Below the pieces are notes generated by a model. It searched no databases and was not told the DNA's origin. It worked only from the letters and a program-made list of their open reading frames with translations. The translations under genes and the position numbers were made by a program. Shown in pieces: positions 34,912-42,766 of a stretch of 64,000 bases of DNA. Origin of the DNA: Pseudopedobacter sp044361595. Its GTDB lineage: Bacteria > Bacteroidota > Bacteroidia > Sphingobacteriales > Sphingobacteriaceae. The stretch lies in NCBI GenBank assembly GCA_044361595.1, contig JBIKIN010000015.1, forward strand, positions 34,456 to 98,455, given 5' to 3'. Position 1 is the stretch's first letter. Each line of letters begins with the position of its first letter.

Positions 34912-35355
34912 ATGGAAAAAACATTCAAAAGCAAAACCGACTCCCTTTACTTAAGCATTATTGGTGGGGTAATTTTGTTTGTTTTAGTCATCACTTTTTT
35001 CGATTTTGAAAAGATGCAAATCCATTCAGAGGGTTTGATTTTCACTGTTTTGGTTAATGCTGTTATTATTGGACTACTTAGCTGGATGTTTTTTGGAACT
35101 CACTATAAGTTATCTTCACAAAACTTAAGTTACCGTTGCGGTCCGTTTTACGGAAAAATAGAAATAGCTAGTATCAATAAAATTTTGGTTAACGAAACCA
35201 TGTACGTAGGTTTTAAACCTGCTACAGCCAGAAATGGCTTAATTATCAAATACAACAAATACGATGACATTTACATCAGCCCTGCTGATAACGACACTTT
35301 TGTTCAAGAAATTTTGAAATTAAATAGTCAGATAGAAATCATAAATTCAAAATAA
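34912..35355 (+). CDS. PH-domain-like membrane protein
   Basis: A 147-aa protein with two N-terminal transmembrane helices (about 12-27 and 43-62) and a C-terminal beta-rich region (FGTHYKLSSQNLSYRCGPFYGKIEIASI) like the bacterial PH domain of YdbS/YokE-type proteins. It begins 14 bp after xth and is probably co-transcribed, with no evident functional link. Function is unknown. Confidence 0.65.
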   Translation: MEKTFKSKTDSLYLSIIGGVILFVLVITFFDFEKMQIHSEGLIFTVLVNAVIIGLLSWMFFGTHYKLSSQNLSYRCGPFYGKIEIASINKILVNETMYVGFKPATARNGLIIKYNKYDDIYISPADNDTFVQEILKLNSQIEIINSK

Positions 35356-35397
35356 TTTAGTCTCCCACCAAATATTATTTTGAACAGGCTACACATA

Positions 35398-35429
35398 TTT
35401 GCATTTCACCAAACATTGTTGCATTTTTG
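35398..35429 (+). promoter_or_regulatory. metH promoter
   Basis: TTTG (35398-35401), a 20-bp spacer and CATTTTTG (35422-35429; one mismatch to TAnnTTTG). Transcription would start near 35436, at the first base-paired nucleotides of the riboswitch. Confidence 0.6.
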
Positions 35430-35433
35430 CATT

Positions 35434-35541
35434 GCTTATAAAGAAAGACGGAGGGATTAGACCCTGCGAAGTCTTAGCAACCTGAATAAATCAAGGTGCT
35501 ACATTCTATCCAAAAGTTAAAAACTAGCGGAAAAGATAAGT
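35434..35541 (+). promoter_or_regulatory. SAM-I (S-box) riboswitch upstream of metH
   Basis: The conserved S-box blocks occur in order: P1 5' strand CTTAT; the kink-turn/core AGACGGAGGGATTAGACCC; TGCGAAGTCTTAGCAACC; then CAAGGTGCTA with ATTCTA, and P1 3' strand GATAAG (35535-35540). P1 pairs CTTAT (35435-35439) with ATAAG. Just after, TCCGC (35555-35559) can pair with GCGGA inside the aptamer's 3' part (35527-35531), a candidate switch helix. High SAM is expected to lower metH expression. Confidence 0.9.
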
Positions 35542-35589
35542 TAAAGTCTACAACATCCGCCCGACTTTTCTTGAATAAGCCCAAAGAAG

Positions 35590-35676
35590 ATTTGAGAATT
35601 TAGATTTGAGATTTGAGAATATGCCACAAGCTATACTCAATCAGTCTCACGTCTCTTATCTCACATCTCATATCTA
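35590..35676. repeat. GAGATNTGAGA-type inverted repeat in the metH leader
   Basis: Left arm TTAGATTTGAGATTTGAGA, right arm TCTCACATCTCATATCTAA; the arms are complementary with two mismatches over 19 nt. A related sequence fills the groES-groEL gap. It lies between the SAM-I aptamer and the metH start, so it is part of the leader RNA. Confidence 0.6.
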
Positions 35677-35684
35677 AGCAAAAA

Positions 35685-38600
35685 ATGGATATCAGAAAAG
35701 AACTCAAAAAAAGAATATTAATTATTGATGGTGCGATGGGTACCATGATTCAACGCTATAAGCTAACTGAAGAAGATTTTCGTGGAGAAAGATTTAAAGA
35801 TCATCCATCAGATGTGAAAGGAAATAACGATTTATTAAACCTTACTCGTCCGGATGTAATTAGAGCAGTTCATGCCGATTATTTAGATGCTGGAGCAGAT
35901 ATTATCGAAACCAACACTTTCAGTACGCAACGTATTTCTATGGCCGATTACGGCATGGAAGACTTATCGTACGAGTTAAGTTTTGAAGGAGCCAGAATTG
36001 CTAAAGAAATTGCGACTGAGTATACTTTAAAAAATCCTGAAAAACCACGTTTTGTGGCAGGTGCGGTAGGTCCTACAAACCGTACATTATCTATGTCGCC
36101 GGATGTAAACGACCCGGGTTTTAGAGCAATCTCTTACGAACAATTAGAAGAAGCTTATTACGAACAAGTTCGAGGTTTGGTAGACGGTGGAGCCGATTTA
36201 TTATTGGTAGAAACTATATTTGATACTTTAAACGCTAAAGCCGCAATTTTTGCAATCAAAAGATATGAGCAAGTAATTGGGAGAAAGCTAGAAATCATGA
36301 TTTCTGGAACCATTACCGATGCTTCGGGCAGAACATTATCCGGCCAAACCGTAGAAGCATTTTTAAACTCTATGCGTCATGGCGATTTATTGTCTATTGG
36401 TTTAAATTGTGCTTTAGGTGCAAAAGAAATGCGTCCGCATATCGAAGAGCTTTCAGAAAAAGCAGATATGTTTGTTACCGCATATCCAAACGCTGGTTTA
36501 CCAAACGAGTTTGGCGAATATGATGAAACCGCTTCTCAAACTGCCGATTTGGTGGAAGACTTCTTAGCATCAGGATTTGTGAATGTGATTGGTGGTTGCT
36601 GTGGAACTACGCCAGACCATATTAGGGCAATGGCCGAGAAAGCGAAGAAATATGCTCCTCGTCAAATTCCAGAAATTGAGCCATTCCAAAGATTATCAGG
36701 TTTAGAAGCTGTAACGCTAAGACCCGATTCTAGATTTGTAAACGTAGGTGAACGTACCAATGTAACAGGTTCTCCAAAATTTGCCAAGTTAATTTTAAGT
36801 GGAGATTTTGATGCTGCTCTTTCTGTTGCTCGTCAACAGGTAGAAGGTGGTGCGCAAATTATTGATGTGAACATGGATGAAGGTATGCTTGACTCAGAAG
36901 CAGCCATGACCAAGTTTTTAAACCTCATTGCATCAGAACCAGATATTTCTAAGCTACCCATCATGGTAGATTCGTCTAAATGGACTGTGATTGAAGCGGG
37001 TTTAAAATGTTTACAAGGAAAAGGGATCGTAAATTCAATATCGTTAAAAGAAGGCAAAGAAAAATTTAAAGAATACGCACACAAAATTAAGCAATACGGT
37101 GCTGCGACGGTTGTGATGGCTTTTGATGAGCTAGGGCAAGCCGATAGTTTGGAGCGAAGGATAGAAATTTGTAAACGTTCTTACGATATTTTAGTAAATG
37201 AAGTAGGTTTCCCTGCTCAAGACATCATATTCGACCCAAATATTTTAACTGTTGCCACCGGATTAGAAGAACATAACAATTACGCAGTAGATTTTATTGA
37301 GGCAACCCGATGGATTAAGCAAAACCTTCCATTAGCAAAAGTAAGTGGAGGAGTTTCAAATATTTCTTTTTCTTTTAGGGGAAACAATACCGTTCGTGAA
37401 GCCATGCACTCTGCATTCTTATACCATGCCATTAAAGCTGGTTTAGATATGGGTATCGTAAATGCCGGTATGTTAGAAGTTTATGAGGAAATCCCGAAAG
37501 AGCTTTTAGAAAAAGTAGAAGATGTTTTGCTTAATCGCCGCGATGATGCTACCGAGATTTTGGTTGATTATGCCGAGACTGTAAAAAACAAAGGTAAAGC
37601 GGCAGTAAAAAGTGAAGCTTGGCGAGAAGGAACGGTTCAGGAACGCTTATCTCATTCACTCATTAAAGGTATTGTTGATTATTTAGATACCGATGTCGAG
37701 GAAGCCAGATTGCAATACGCCAAACCATTAGAAGTAATTGAAGGTCCTTTAATGGCCGGGATGAATATTGTGGGAGATTTATTTGGTGAAGGAAAAATGT
37801 TTCTACCGCAGGTGGTGAAATCTGCCCGAGTAATGAAAAAAGCCGTAGCCATTTTAATGCCTTACATTGAAGCAGAAAAAGTTGTTGGTACAAGCAGTAG
37901 TGCAGGTAAAATATTAATGGCTACCGTAAAAGGTGATGTACATGATATTGGAAAAAATATTGTAGGTGTTGTTTTGGCTTGCAATAACTTCGAGGTGATT
38001 GATATTGGTGTGATGGTTCCAGCGGCAAAAATCATTGAAGAGGCAAAAAGACATCAGGTCGATGTGATTGGTTTAAGCGGTCTAATTACACCTTCATTAG
38101 ATGAAATGGTTCATTTTGCCAAAGAAATGGAACGCGAGGGCTTTGATATTCCTTTATTAATAGGCGGTGCAACAACATCACGAATTCATACCGCCGTAAA
38201 AGTAGACCCTCATTATCATGGAGCAATTGTTCATGTTTTAGATGCATCCAGAAGCGTAGGTGTTTGTAGTAATTTGTTAAATAAAGAGAGTAAAGAAACT
38301 TATATTAAAACTTTAAAAAGCGATTACGAACAAACCCGAGATAATTACAACAAAAAGAAAGTAGAAAAGAGTTTTGTAAACATTAACGAGGCTCGAAGAA
38401 ATCAATATAAAATCAATTTAAATGGCTCAATTCCAAAGGCACCAAGCTTCACAGGTACGCAAGTAATTGATAATTATCCATTAGAAGAATTGGTTCCATA
38501 TATAGATTGGACTCCGTTTTTTCATACTTGGGAATTGCGAGGTTCTTATCCTAAAATATTTGATGATGTTTATGTAGGTGTAGAGGCTCAAAAGCTTTTT

Positions 38601-39404
38601 GCCGATGCTCAAGTTTTGTTAAAACGAATTGTTGATGAAAAGCTGTTTACTGCAAAAGCAGTTTTTGGTTTTTGGCCAGCGAATTCAGTGGGTGATGACA
38701 TCCAGTTATCAGTAATTGGTAATCAGTCACCTGAAAACTCGGTAGCAAGTCAACTGTTTACCGACAACCGATTACAAAATAGCCAATCTCAAACAGTCAC
38801 AATCCATACTTTAAGACAGCAAGCAGAAAAGCCAAAAGGCGAAGCTCATTACGCTTTATCAGATTTTATCGCTCCAAAAGAAACCGGAATTAAAGATTAT
38901 TTTGGAGGTTTTGCAGTAACAACAGGGCATGGTTGTGATGAGTTAGTTGCCATTTTCGAGGCAGATCATGATGATTACAACAGTATCATGACTAAAGCTT
39001 TAGCCGATAGATTAGCTGAGGCTTTCGCCGAAAAACTTCATGAATTGGTTCGTAAAGAATATTGGGGTTATGCATCAAACGAAAGTTTAGATAAAGAATC
39101 TTTAATTAAAGAAAAATATCAAGGAATTAGACCCGCACCGGGTTATCCGGCTTGTCCAGATCATACTGAAAAAGGTACGCTTTGGGAGTTGTTAGATGCA
39201 GAAAATAAAATCGGTTTAAAACTAACCGAAAGTTTTGCGATGTATCCAACAGCAGCAGTAAGCGGATTTTACTTCGCACACCCAGAAGCCAGATATTTTG
39301 GCTTAGGAAAAATTGATAAAGACCAAGTTGCAGATTACGCAAAACGAAAAGGAATGGATTTAGAAACTGCCGAAAGGTGGTTGGGACCTAACCTAGGTTA
39401 TTAG
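35685..39404 (+). CDS. metH: Cobalamin-dependent methionine synthase
   Basis: Transfers the methyl group of 5-methyl-THF to homocysteine via methylcobalamin. Domains in order: homocysteine/zinc domain (about 1-330; IDGAMGTMIQ, GLNCALGA and the Cys pair GGCCGTTPDH), pterin domain (about 350-620; NVGERTNVTGSPKF), cobalamin domain (about 650-890; DVHDIGKNIVG with the cobalt-ligand His) and the SAM-dependent reactivation domain (about 910-1239; WTPFFHTWELRG). I start at ATG 35685 (1239 aa); 24 upstream codons in frame are repeat DNA. Residues about 1004-1042 look like an added, repeat-derived insertion. The TAG stop lies in the S23 element's end repeat. It leads an operon with metF. Confidence 0.97.
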   Translation: MDIRKELKKRILIIDGAMGTMIQRYKLTEEDFRGERFKDHPSDVKGNNDLLNLTRPDVIRAVHADYLDAGADIIETNTFSTQRISMADYGMEDLSYELSFEGARIAKEIATEYTLKNPEKPRFVAGAVGPTNRTLSMSPDVNDPGFRAISYEQLEEAYYEQVRGLVDGGADLLLVETIFDTLNAKAAIFAIKRYEQVIGRKLEIMISGTITDASGRTLSGQTVEAFLNSMRHGDLLSIGLNCALGAKEMRPHIEELSEKADMFVTAYPNAGLPNEFGEYDETASQTADLVEDFLASGFVNVIGGCCGTTPDHIRAMAEKAKKYAPRQIPEIEPFQRLSGLEAVTLRPDSRFVNVGERTNVTGSPKFAKLILSGDFDAALSVARQQVEGGAQIIDVNMDEGMLDSEAAMTKFLNLIASEPDISKLPIMVDSSKWTVIEAGLKCLQGKGIVNSISLKEGKEKFKEYAHKIKQYGAATVVMAFDELGQADSLERRIEICKRSYDILVNEVGFPAQDIIFDPNILTVATGLEEHNNYAVDFIEATRWIKQNLPLAKVSGGVSNISFSFRGNNTVREAMHSAFLYHAIKAGLDMGIVNAGMLEVYEEIPKELLEKVEDVLLNRRDDATEILVDYAETVKNKGKAAVKSEAWREGTVQERLSHSLIKGIVDYLDTDVEEARLQYAKPLEVIEGPLMAGMNIVGDLFGEGKMFLPQVVKSARVMKKAVAILMPYIEAEKVVGTSSSAGKILMATVKGDVHDIGKNIVGVVLACNNFEVIDIGVMVPAAKIIEEAKRHQVDVIGLSGLITPSLDEMVHFAKEMEREGFDIPLLIGGATTSRIHTAVKVDPHYHGAIVHVLDASRSVGVCSNLLNKESKETYIKTLKSDYEQTRDNYNKKKVEKSFVNINEARRNQYKINLNGSIPKAPSFTGTQVIDNYPLEELVPYIDWTPFFHTWELRGSYPKIFDDVYVGVEAQKLFADAQVLLKRIVDEKLFTAKAVFGFWPANSVGDDIQLSVIGNQSPENSVASQLFTDNRLQNSQSQTVTIHTLRQQAEKPKGEAHYALSDFIAPKETGIKDYFGGFAVTTGHGCDELVAIFEADHDDYNSIMTKALADRLAEAFAEKLHELVRKEYWGYASNESLDKESLIKEKYQGIRPAPGYPACPDHTEKGTLWELLDAENKIGLKLTESFAMYPTAAVSGFYFAHPEARYFGLGKIDKDQVADYAKRKGMDLETAERWLGPNLGY

Positions 39405-39989
39405 GTGGTTGGTTTGTTAGGTGGTTAGACCTGTTAAGTGTGTAAAAATATTAAACGCATTTATAAGAAAAATCTAACAAAATAAGCAATTATTCTCGAT
39501 AGCTATTTGGACTGACAAACCAGCAAACTAACCATCTAACAAACTAAGTGCCTAACAAGCTAGAAATCAATAAACTAAAAAGAATGGCAGGTTATCAAAA
39601 ATACACAGAATTAGATGTGTGGAAACAAGCTAGAATATTAGCATCAATGATTTATGAGATTACAGCAGATTATCCAAAAACTGAGCGATTTGGAATTATC
39701 TCTCAAATGAGAAAATGTGCTGTTTCTGTTCCTTCAAACATAGCTGAGGGTTGTGGAAGGCAGCACACTAAAGAAACTATTCAGTTTTTAAATATTGCGA
39801 GAGGTTCATTATATGAATTGGAAACTCAACTATACATTTCTAAAGATTTAACATTTATCAGCGAAGAACAATTAAATTCACTTCTTCAACAAATTGAAAG
39901 TTTAGGAAAACTACTAAATGGTTTCATCAGATTTAAAAACGTTAAACTAGAACCTAACAAACCAACAAACTAATACCTAACAAACTAAA
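39401..39989 (+). mobile_element. S23/IVS-like element with terminal GGTTTGTTAGGTGG repeats
   Basis: A 589-bp unit between metH and metF. The left end starts TTAGGTGGTTGGTTTGTTAG (39401-39420); the right end (39946-39989) holds the inverse phrases CTAACAAACCAACAAACTAA and ACCTAACAAACTAA. A further inverse copy CAAACTAACCATCTAACAAAC (split across 39524-39544) lies just before the ORF. Both the metH stop and the stop of the inner ORF fall in these repeats. The ORF product is of the family encoded in 23S rRNA intervening sequences. Mobility is inferred from structure only. Confidence 0.6.
39584..39973 (+). CDS. Four-helix-bundle protein (S23 / 23S rRNA intervening-sequence family)
   Basis: A 129-aa protein of the family first met inside 23S rRNA intervening sequences, also related in fold to Avd of diversity-generating retroelements. 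Typical motifs are TELDVWKQARILASMIYEIT, ERFGIISQMRKCAVSVPSNIAEG and GSLYELETQL. Start is ATG 39584; a GTG at 39548 would read through repeat sequence. The last residues EPNKPTN are encoded by the flanking repeat. Function is unknown even for well-studied members. No reverse transcriptase is nearby, so a retroelement is unlikely. Confidence 0.85.
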   Translation: MAGYQKYTELDVWKQARILASMIYEITADYPKTERFGIISQMRKCAVSVPSNIAEGCGRQHTKETIQFLNIARGSLYELETQLYISKDLTFISEEQLNSLLQQIESLGKLLNGFIRFKNVKLEPNKPTN

Positions 39990-40946
39990 ATGAAAATAAC
40001 AGACCATATAAAAAACGCAAAAGGTAAAACGCTTTTCTCTTTCGAGCTATTACCTCCTGTTAAAGGACAAAGTATTCAATGGATTTATGACGCTATTGAT
40101 CCTTTGATGGAATTTAATCCTCCATTTATTGATGTTACCTATCATAGAGAAGATTATATCTATAAGCAACAAGCTAATGGATTGTTAGAAAAGGTATCGT
40201 ATCGTAAACGACCTGGAACGGTAGCCATTTGTGCGGCTATCATGAATAAATACAAAGTGGATGCAGTTCCACATCTAATTTGTGGGGGTTTTACTAAAGA
40301 AGAAACCGAAAACGCATTAATTGATATGCAGTTTTTGGGTATTGATAATGTTTTGGTTTTGCGTGGCGATGCCCGTCATGCCGATTCTTCATTTATACCA
40401 ACACCTGGCGGACATGCTTTTGCAACCGATTTATTGCAACATGTAATGGACCATAATCAGGGTAAATACTTGCATGAGGATGTTTCAAGTGCTGATACAA
40501 GCGATTTTTGTATTGGTGTTGCCGGTTACCCAGAGAAGCATTTTGAAGCGCCAAACTTAAAAACCGATTTTAAATACTTGAAACAAAAAGTAGATATGGG
40601 TGCCGAGTTTATTGTAACTCAAATGTTTTTTGATAACCAAAAGTATTTTGATTTTGTAAAGAAATGTAGAGAAAACGATATTCATGTGCCTATTATTCCT
40701 GGATTAAAACCAATAAGCGCAATGGGGCAATTAGTTGCTTTGCCTAAAATTTTCCATATAGATTTACCCGAAGATTTAAGCGAGGCTATTCAAGATTGCA
40801 AAAATCCTAAAGAAGTAAGGCAAGTAGGTACCGAATTTATGATTCAACAATGTAAGGAGTTAATAGATTTTGGAGTGCCAGTTTTACATTTTTATACGAT
40901 GGGTAAACCTGAGCAAACTTATAACATTGCAAAAGCGATTTTTTAG
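39990..40946 (+). CDS. metF: Methylenetetrahydrofolate reductase
   Basis: Reduces 5,10-methylene-THF to 5-methyl-THF, the methyl donor for MetH, using FAD. The 318-aa TIM-barrel protein shows FSFELLPPVKG (catalytic Glu region), VDAVPHLICGGFTKEE, NVLVLRGDARH (FAD/folate motif), GVAGYPEKH and AEFIVTQMFFDNQKYFDF (substrate Gln). Start lies 16 bp after the S23 ORF stop. It is the functional partner of metH, so they were probably adjacent before the S23 unit came between them. Confidence 0.95.
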   Translation: MKITDHIKNAKGKTLFSFELLPPVKGQSIQWIYDAIDPLMEFNPPFIDVTYHREDYIYKQQANGLLEKVSYRKRPGTVAICAAIMNKYKVDAVPHLICGGFTKEETENALIDMQFLGIDNVLVLRGDARHADSSFIPTPGGHAFATDLLQHVMDHNQGKYLHEDVSSADTSDFCIGVAGYPEKHFEAPNLKTDFKYLKQKVDMGAEFIVTQMFFDNQKYFDFVKKCRENDIHVPIIPGLKPISAMGQLVALPKIFHIDLPEDLSEAIQDCKNPKEVRQVGTEFMIQQCKELIDFGVPVLHFYTMGKPEQTYNIAKAIF

Positions 40947-40979
40947 ACTAAATTTGGTTTAGACTTTTATCTTAAAACT

Positions 40980-41147
40980 ATGAATTTAGTACTTTCAGAA
41001 ATTGCAATGCTTTTATTGTTTACAGTTTTACCTTTAACTATTATTGTATTTGTGATCATTTATATTCGTAATTGGATGGTAAAACAAACAAAGCTAAAAG
41101 AAGAGCAAAATAGATTATTGCAGAAAATAGCTAATCAATCGAAGTAA
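40980..41147 (+). CDS. Microprotein, single transmembrane helix with coiled-coil tail (copy 1)
   Basis: A 55-codon ORF with an ATG start: a hydrophobic helix (about 10-29, LLLFTVLPLTIIVFVIIYI), then a basic amphipathic tail VKQTKLKEEQNRLLQKIANQ. It is followed 11 bp later by a paralogue with nearly the same tail, which supports both being real genes. Family unknown; related proteins of this build are common beside metabolic genes in Bacteroidota as recalled, not verified. Confidence 0.6.
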   Translation: MNLVLSEIAMLLLFTVLPLTIIVFVIIYIRNWMVKQTKLKEEQNRLLQKIANQSK

Positions 41148-41158
41148 AACTTAAATCT

Positions 41159-41335
41159 ATGACGAAAATTAACTTCATCAACCTTGGAATTCCCGAGTTA
41201 ATTATTTTACTAATTGCATTATTTATCCCTATTTTAATAGTGATTTTTGTGGTTTCTTATTTCAGAAAACAAACAAGATTAAAAGAAGAACAAAACAGGC
41301 TACTTCAGAAAATAGCTGATAATCAATCGAAATAA
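41159..41335 (+). CDS. Microprotein, single transmembrane helix with coiled-coil tail (copy 2)
   Basis: A 58-codon ORF paralogous to the one just upstream. The N-terminus differs (INFLGIPEL-like start, then helix LIILLIALFIPILIVIFVV), but the tail RKQTRLKEEQNRLLQKIADN matches copy 1 almost residue for residue. Tandem duplication with a conserved tail argues for coding function, probably membrane-anchored oligomerisation. No known role. Confidence 0.6.
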   Translation: MTKINFINLGIPELIILLIALFIPILIVIFVVSYFRKQTRLKEEQNRLLQKIADNQSK

Positions 41336-41414
41336 AGTTTTAATCTTAATTAAAAGCTTTTAAAAAAGGATTTTCAATCAGTAGGAGAAAAACGAAAATT
41401 TACCTTGTTTACTC

Positions 41415-42710
41415 ATGAATATTAATAATAAGCATATTAATGTTATTTGTGCCGTTTTAATATTCTTATTTTCAAATAAGAGCGTAGTCTTTTCACAAGA
41501 AAAAATTAAGAATTATGTGAAGACAAATGTTTTTCCGGTAACTACTATCAATCCTGATTCAACTAATTTTAATGATCTTCAATCTATTGGAGAGGCTATA
41601 GGGGAATCAAGAATAGTTGTATTAGGTGAACAAAATCATGGTGATGCGGAAACTTTTTTAGCTAAGTCTAGACTGATTAAATATTTGAGAGAAAAAAAGG
41701 GGTTTAGTGTTTTAGCGTTTGAATCAGATTTTTATGGGCTCAATGAAGGTTGGGATCAATTAAAAAAAGAGGAATCCTACATTAAAGATTTTTTGTTAAA
41801 GAATATATATTCAGTTTGGTCAGTTTGTAATTCTTGTAGTAATCTATTTTATAAATACATACCTGAAACTTATAAAACTACTTCACCTTTAATTGTAACA
41901 GGATTCGATAATCAACTTTTTCTAAATTACTCTTTTAATAACCTCTCCGCAAAATTTGATAGCATCATTAGGTACAATAAACTTCCTATTGTAAATAATC
42001 CAAATTATGAATCTGAAATCTTACCATTAATAGACTCATCCAAAAAATGGGACTTTTATCCTCCTAAAGATTCCATCATAATAAATACTTCACTAAAGTA
42101 TTTGTCAGAAATTAAAGCTCAACTTAAGGATTCAAAAAATGATAATATCTTTTGGGAACTTATCATAGACAATCAAATATCCCACATTAAGTGCATAAAG
42201 GAAAAGTTTGTAAATCCTAAATACTTTGGATACGAAAGAGATAATCAGATGGCGATAAATCTTAAGTTGCTTTTAACGGAAAAATTTAAGAACAAAAAAG
42301 TAATTGTTTGGGCAGCAAGCAGTCATAGTACAAAATCTTCTAGTAGTCTGAAAGATCCGTTTTATTGGAACTCTAAATCTATGATAGAAAAATTAATAGA
42401 TGATAGTGAGTTAAAATCAGATATATATGTAATGGGTTTTACTTCTTTTGGCGGTAGATCTGGAATTACAGGAGCTAAACCCTATAAATTATTTAAATCT
42501 AAAAAAAATAGTTTTGAAACTTGGGTAAATCCATCTTATAAATATGCTTTTGTAGATTTTAAAAAATTTAACGCGATTTTCCCAAATTCAAAAGAAGATT
42601 TTTTCCTATCTGCTCTAGGTCATGTTCGCCTTGAAGGAAAATGGAATGAAATATTTGATGGAGTGTTCTATATAAAAGAAATGTTGCCTTGTATACCAAT
42701 TAAAAGGTAA
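41415..42710 (+). CDS. Erythromycin-esterase-family protein, exported
   Basis: A 431-aa protein with a signal peptide (about 1-27, CAVLIFLFSNKSVVFSQ) and the erythromycin-esterase fold: IVVLGEQNHGDAETFLAKS (catalytic Glu/His motif, about 70-88), FSVLAFESDFYGLNEGW, and KVIVWAASSHSTKSSS where esterases have a conserved His. EreA/B hydrolyse the macrolide lactone; many members of the wider family are not resistance enzymes. The lack of any resistance context and the export signal mean substrate should not be assumed. Confidence 0.8.
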   Translation: MNINNKHINVICAVLIFLFSNKSVVFSQEKIKNYVKTNVFPVTTINPDSTNFNDLQSIGEAIGESRIVVLGEQNHGDAETFLAKSRLIKYLREKKGFSVLAFESDFYGLNEGWDQLKKEESYIKDFLLKNIYSVWSVCNSCSNLFYKYIPETYKTTSPLIVTGFDNQLFLNYSFNNLSAKFDSIIRYNKLPIVNNPNYESEILPLIDSSKKWDFYPPKDSIIINTSLKYLSEIKAQLKDSKNDNIFWELIIDNQISHIKCIKEKFVNPKYFGYERDNQMAINLKLLLTEKFKNKKVIVWAASSHSTKSSSSLKDPFYWNSKSMIEKLIDDSELKSDIYVMGFTSFGGRSGITGAKPYKLFKSKKNSFETWVNPSYKYAFVDFKKFNAIFPNSKEDFFLSALGHVRLEGKWNEIFDGVFYIKEMLPCIPIKR

Positions 42711-42766
42711 CCGACAAATAGCTTATAAATTAAAATAAAGTTGGTTTAACCCTTTCGAAAAACACA

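Noticed and set aside
35434..35541. Cobalamin riboswitch upstream of metH
   Set aside because: Considered because MetH uses B12, but the conserved blocks are those of the S-box; no B12-box (GCCACTG-like) sequence was seen.
35613..35684. N-terminal extension of MetH
   Set aside because: The 24 extra codons translate repeat DNA of the leader; the conserved protein begins at the ATG at 35685.
39584..39973. Avd accessory gene of a diversity-generating retroelement
   Set aside because: The four-helix-bundle family includes Avd, but there is no reverse transcriptase, template repeat or variable target gene nearby.
41415..42710. Macrolide resistance gene
   Set aside because: Fold matches the erythromycin-esterase family, but the family is broad, the protein is exported and there is no resistance or mobile context, so resistance is not claimed.
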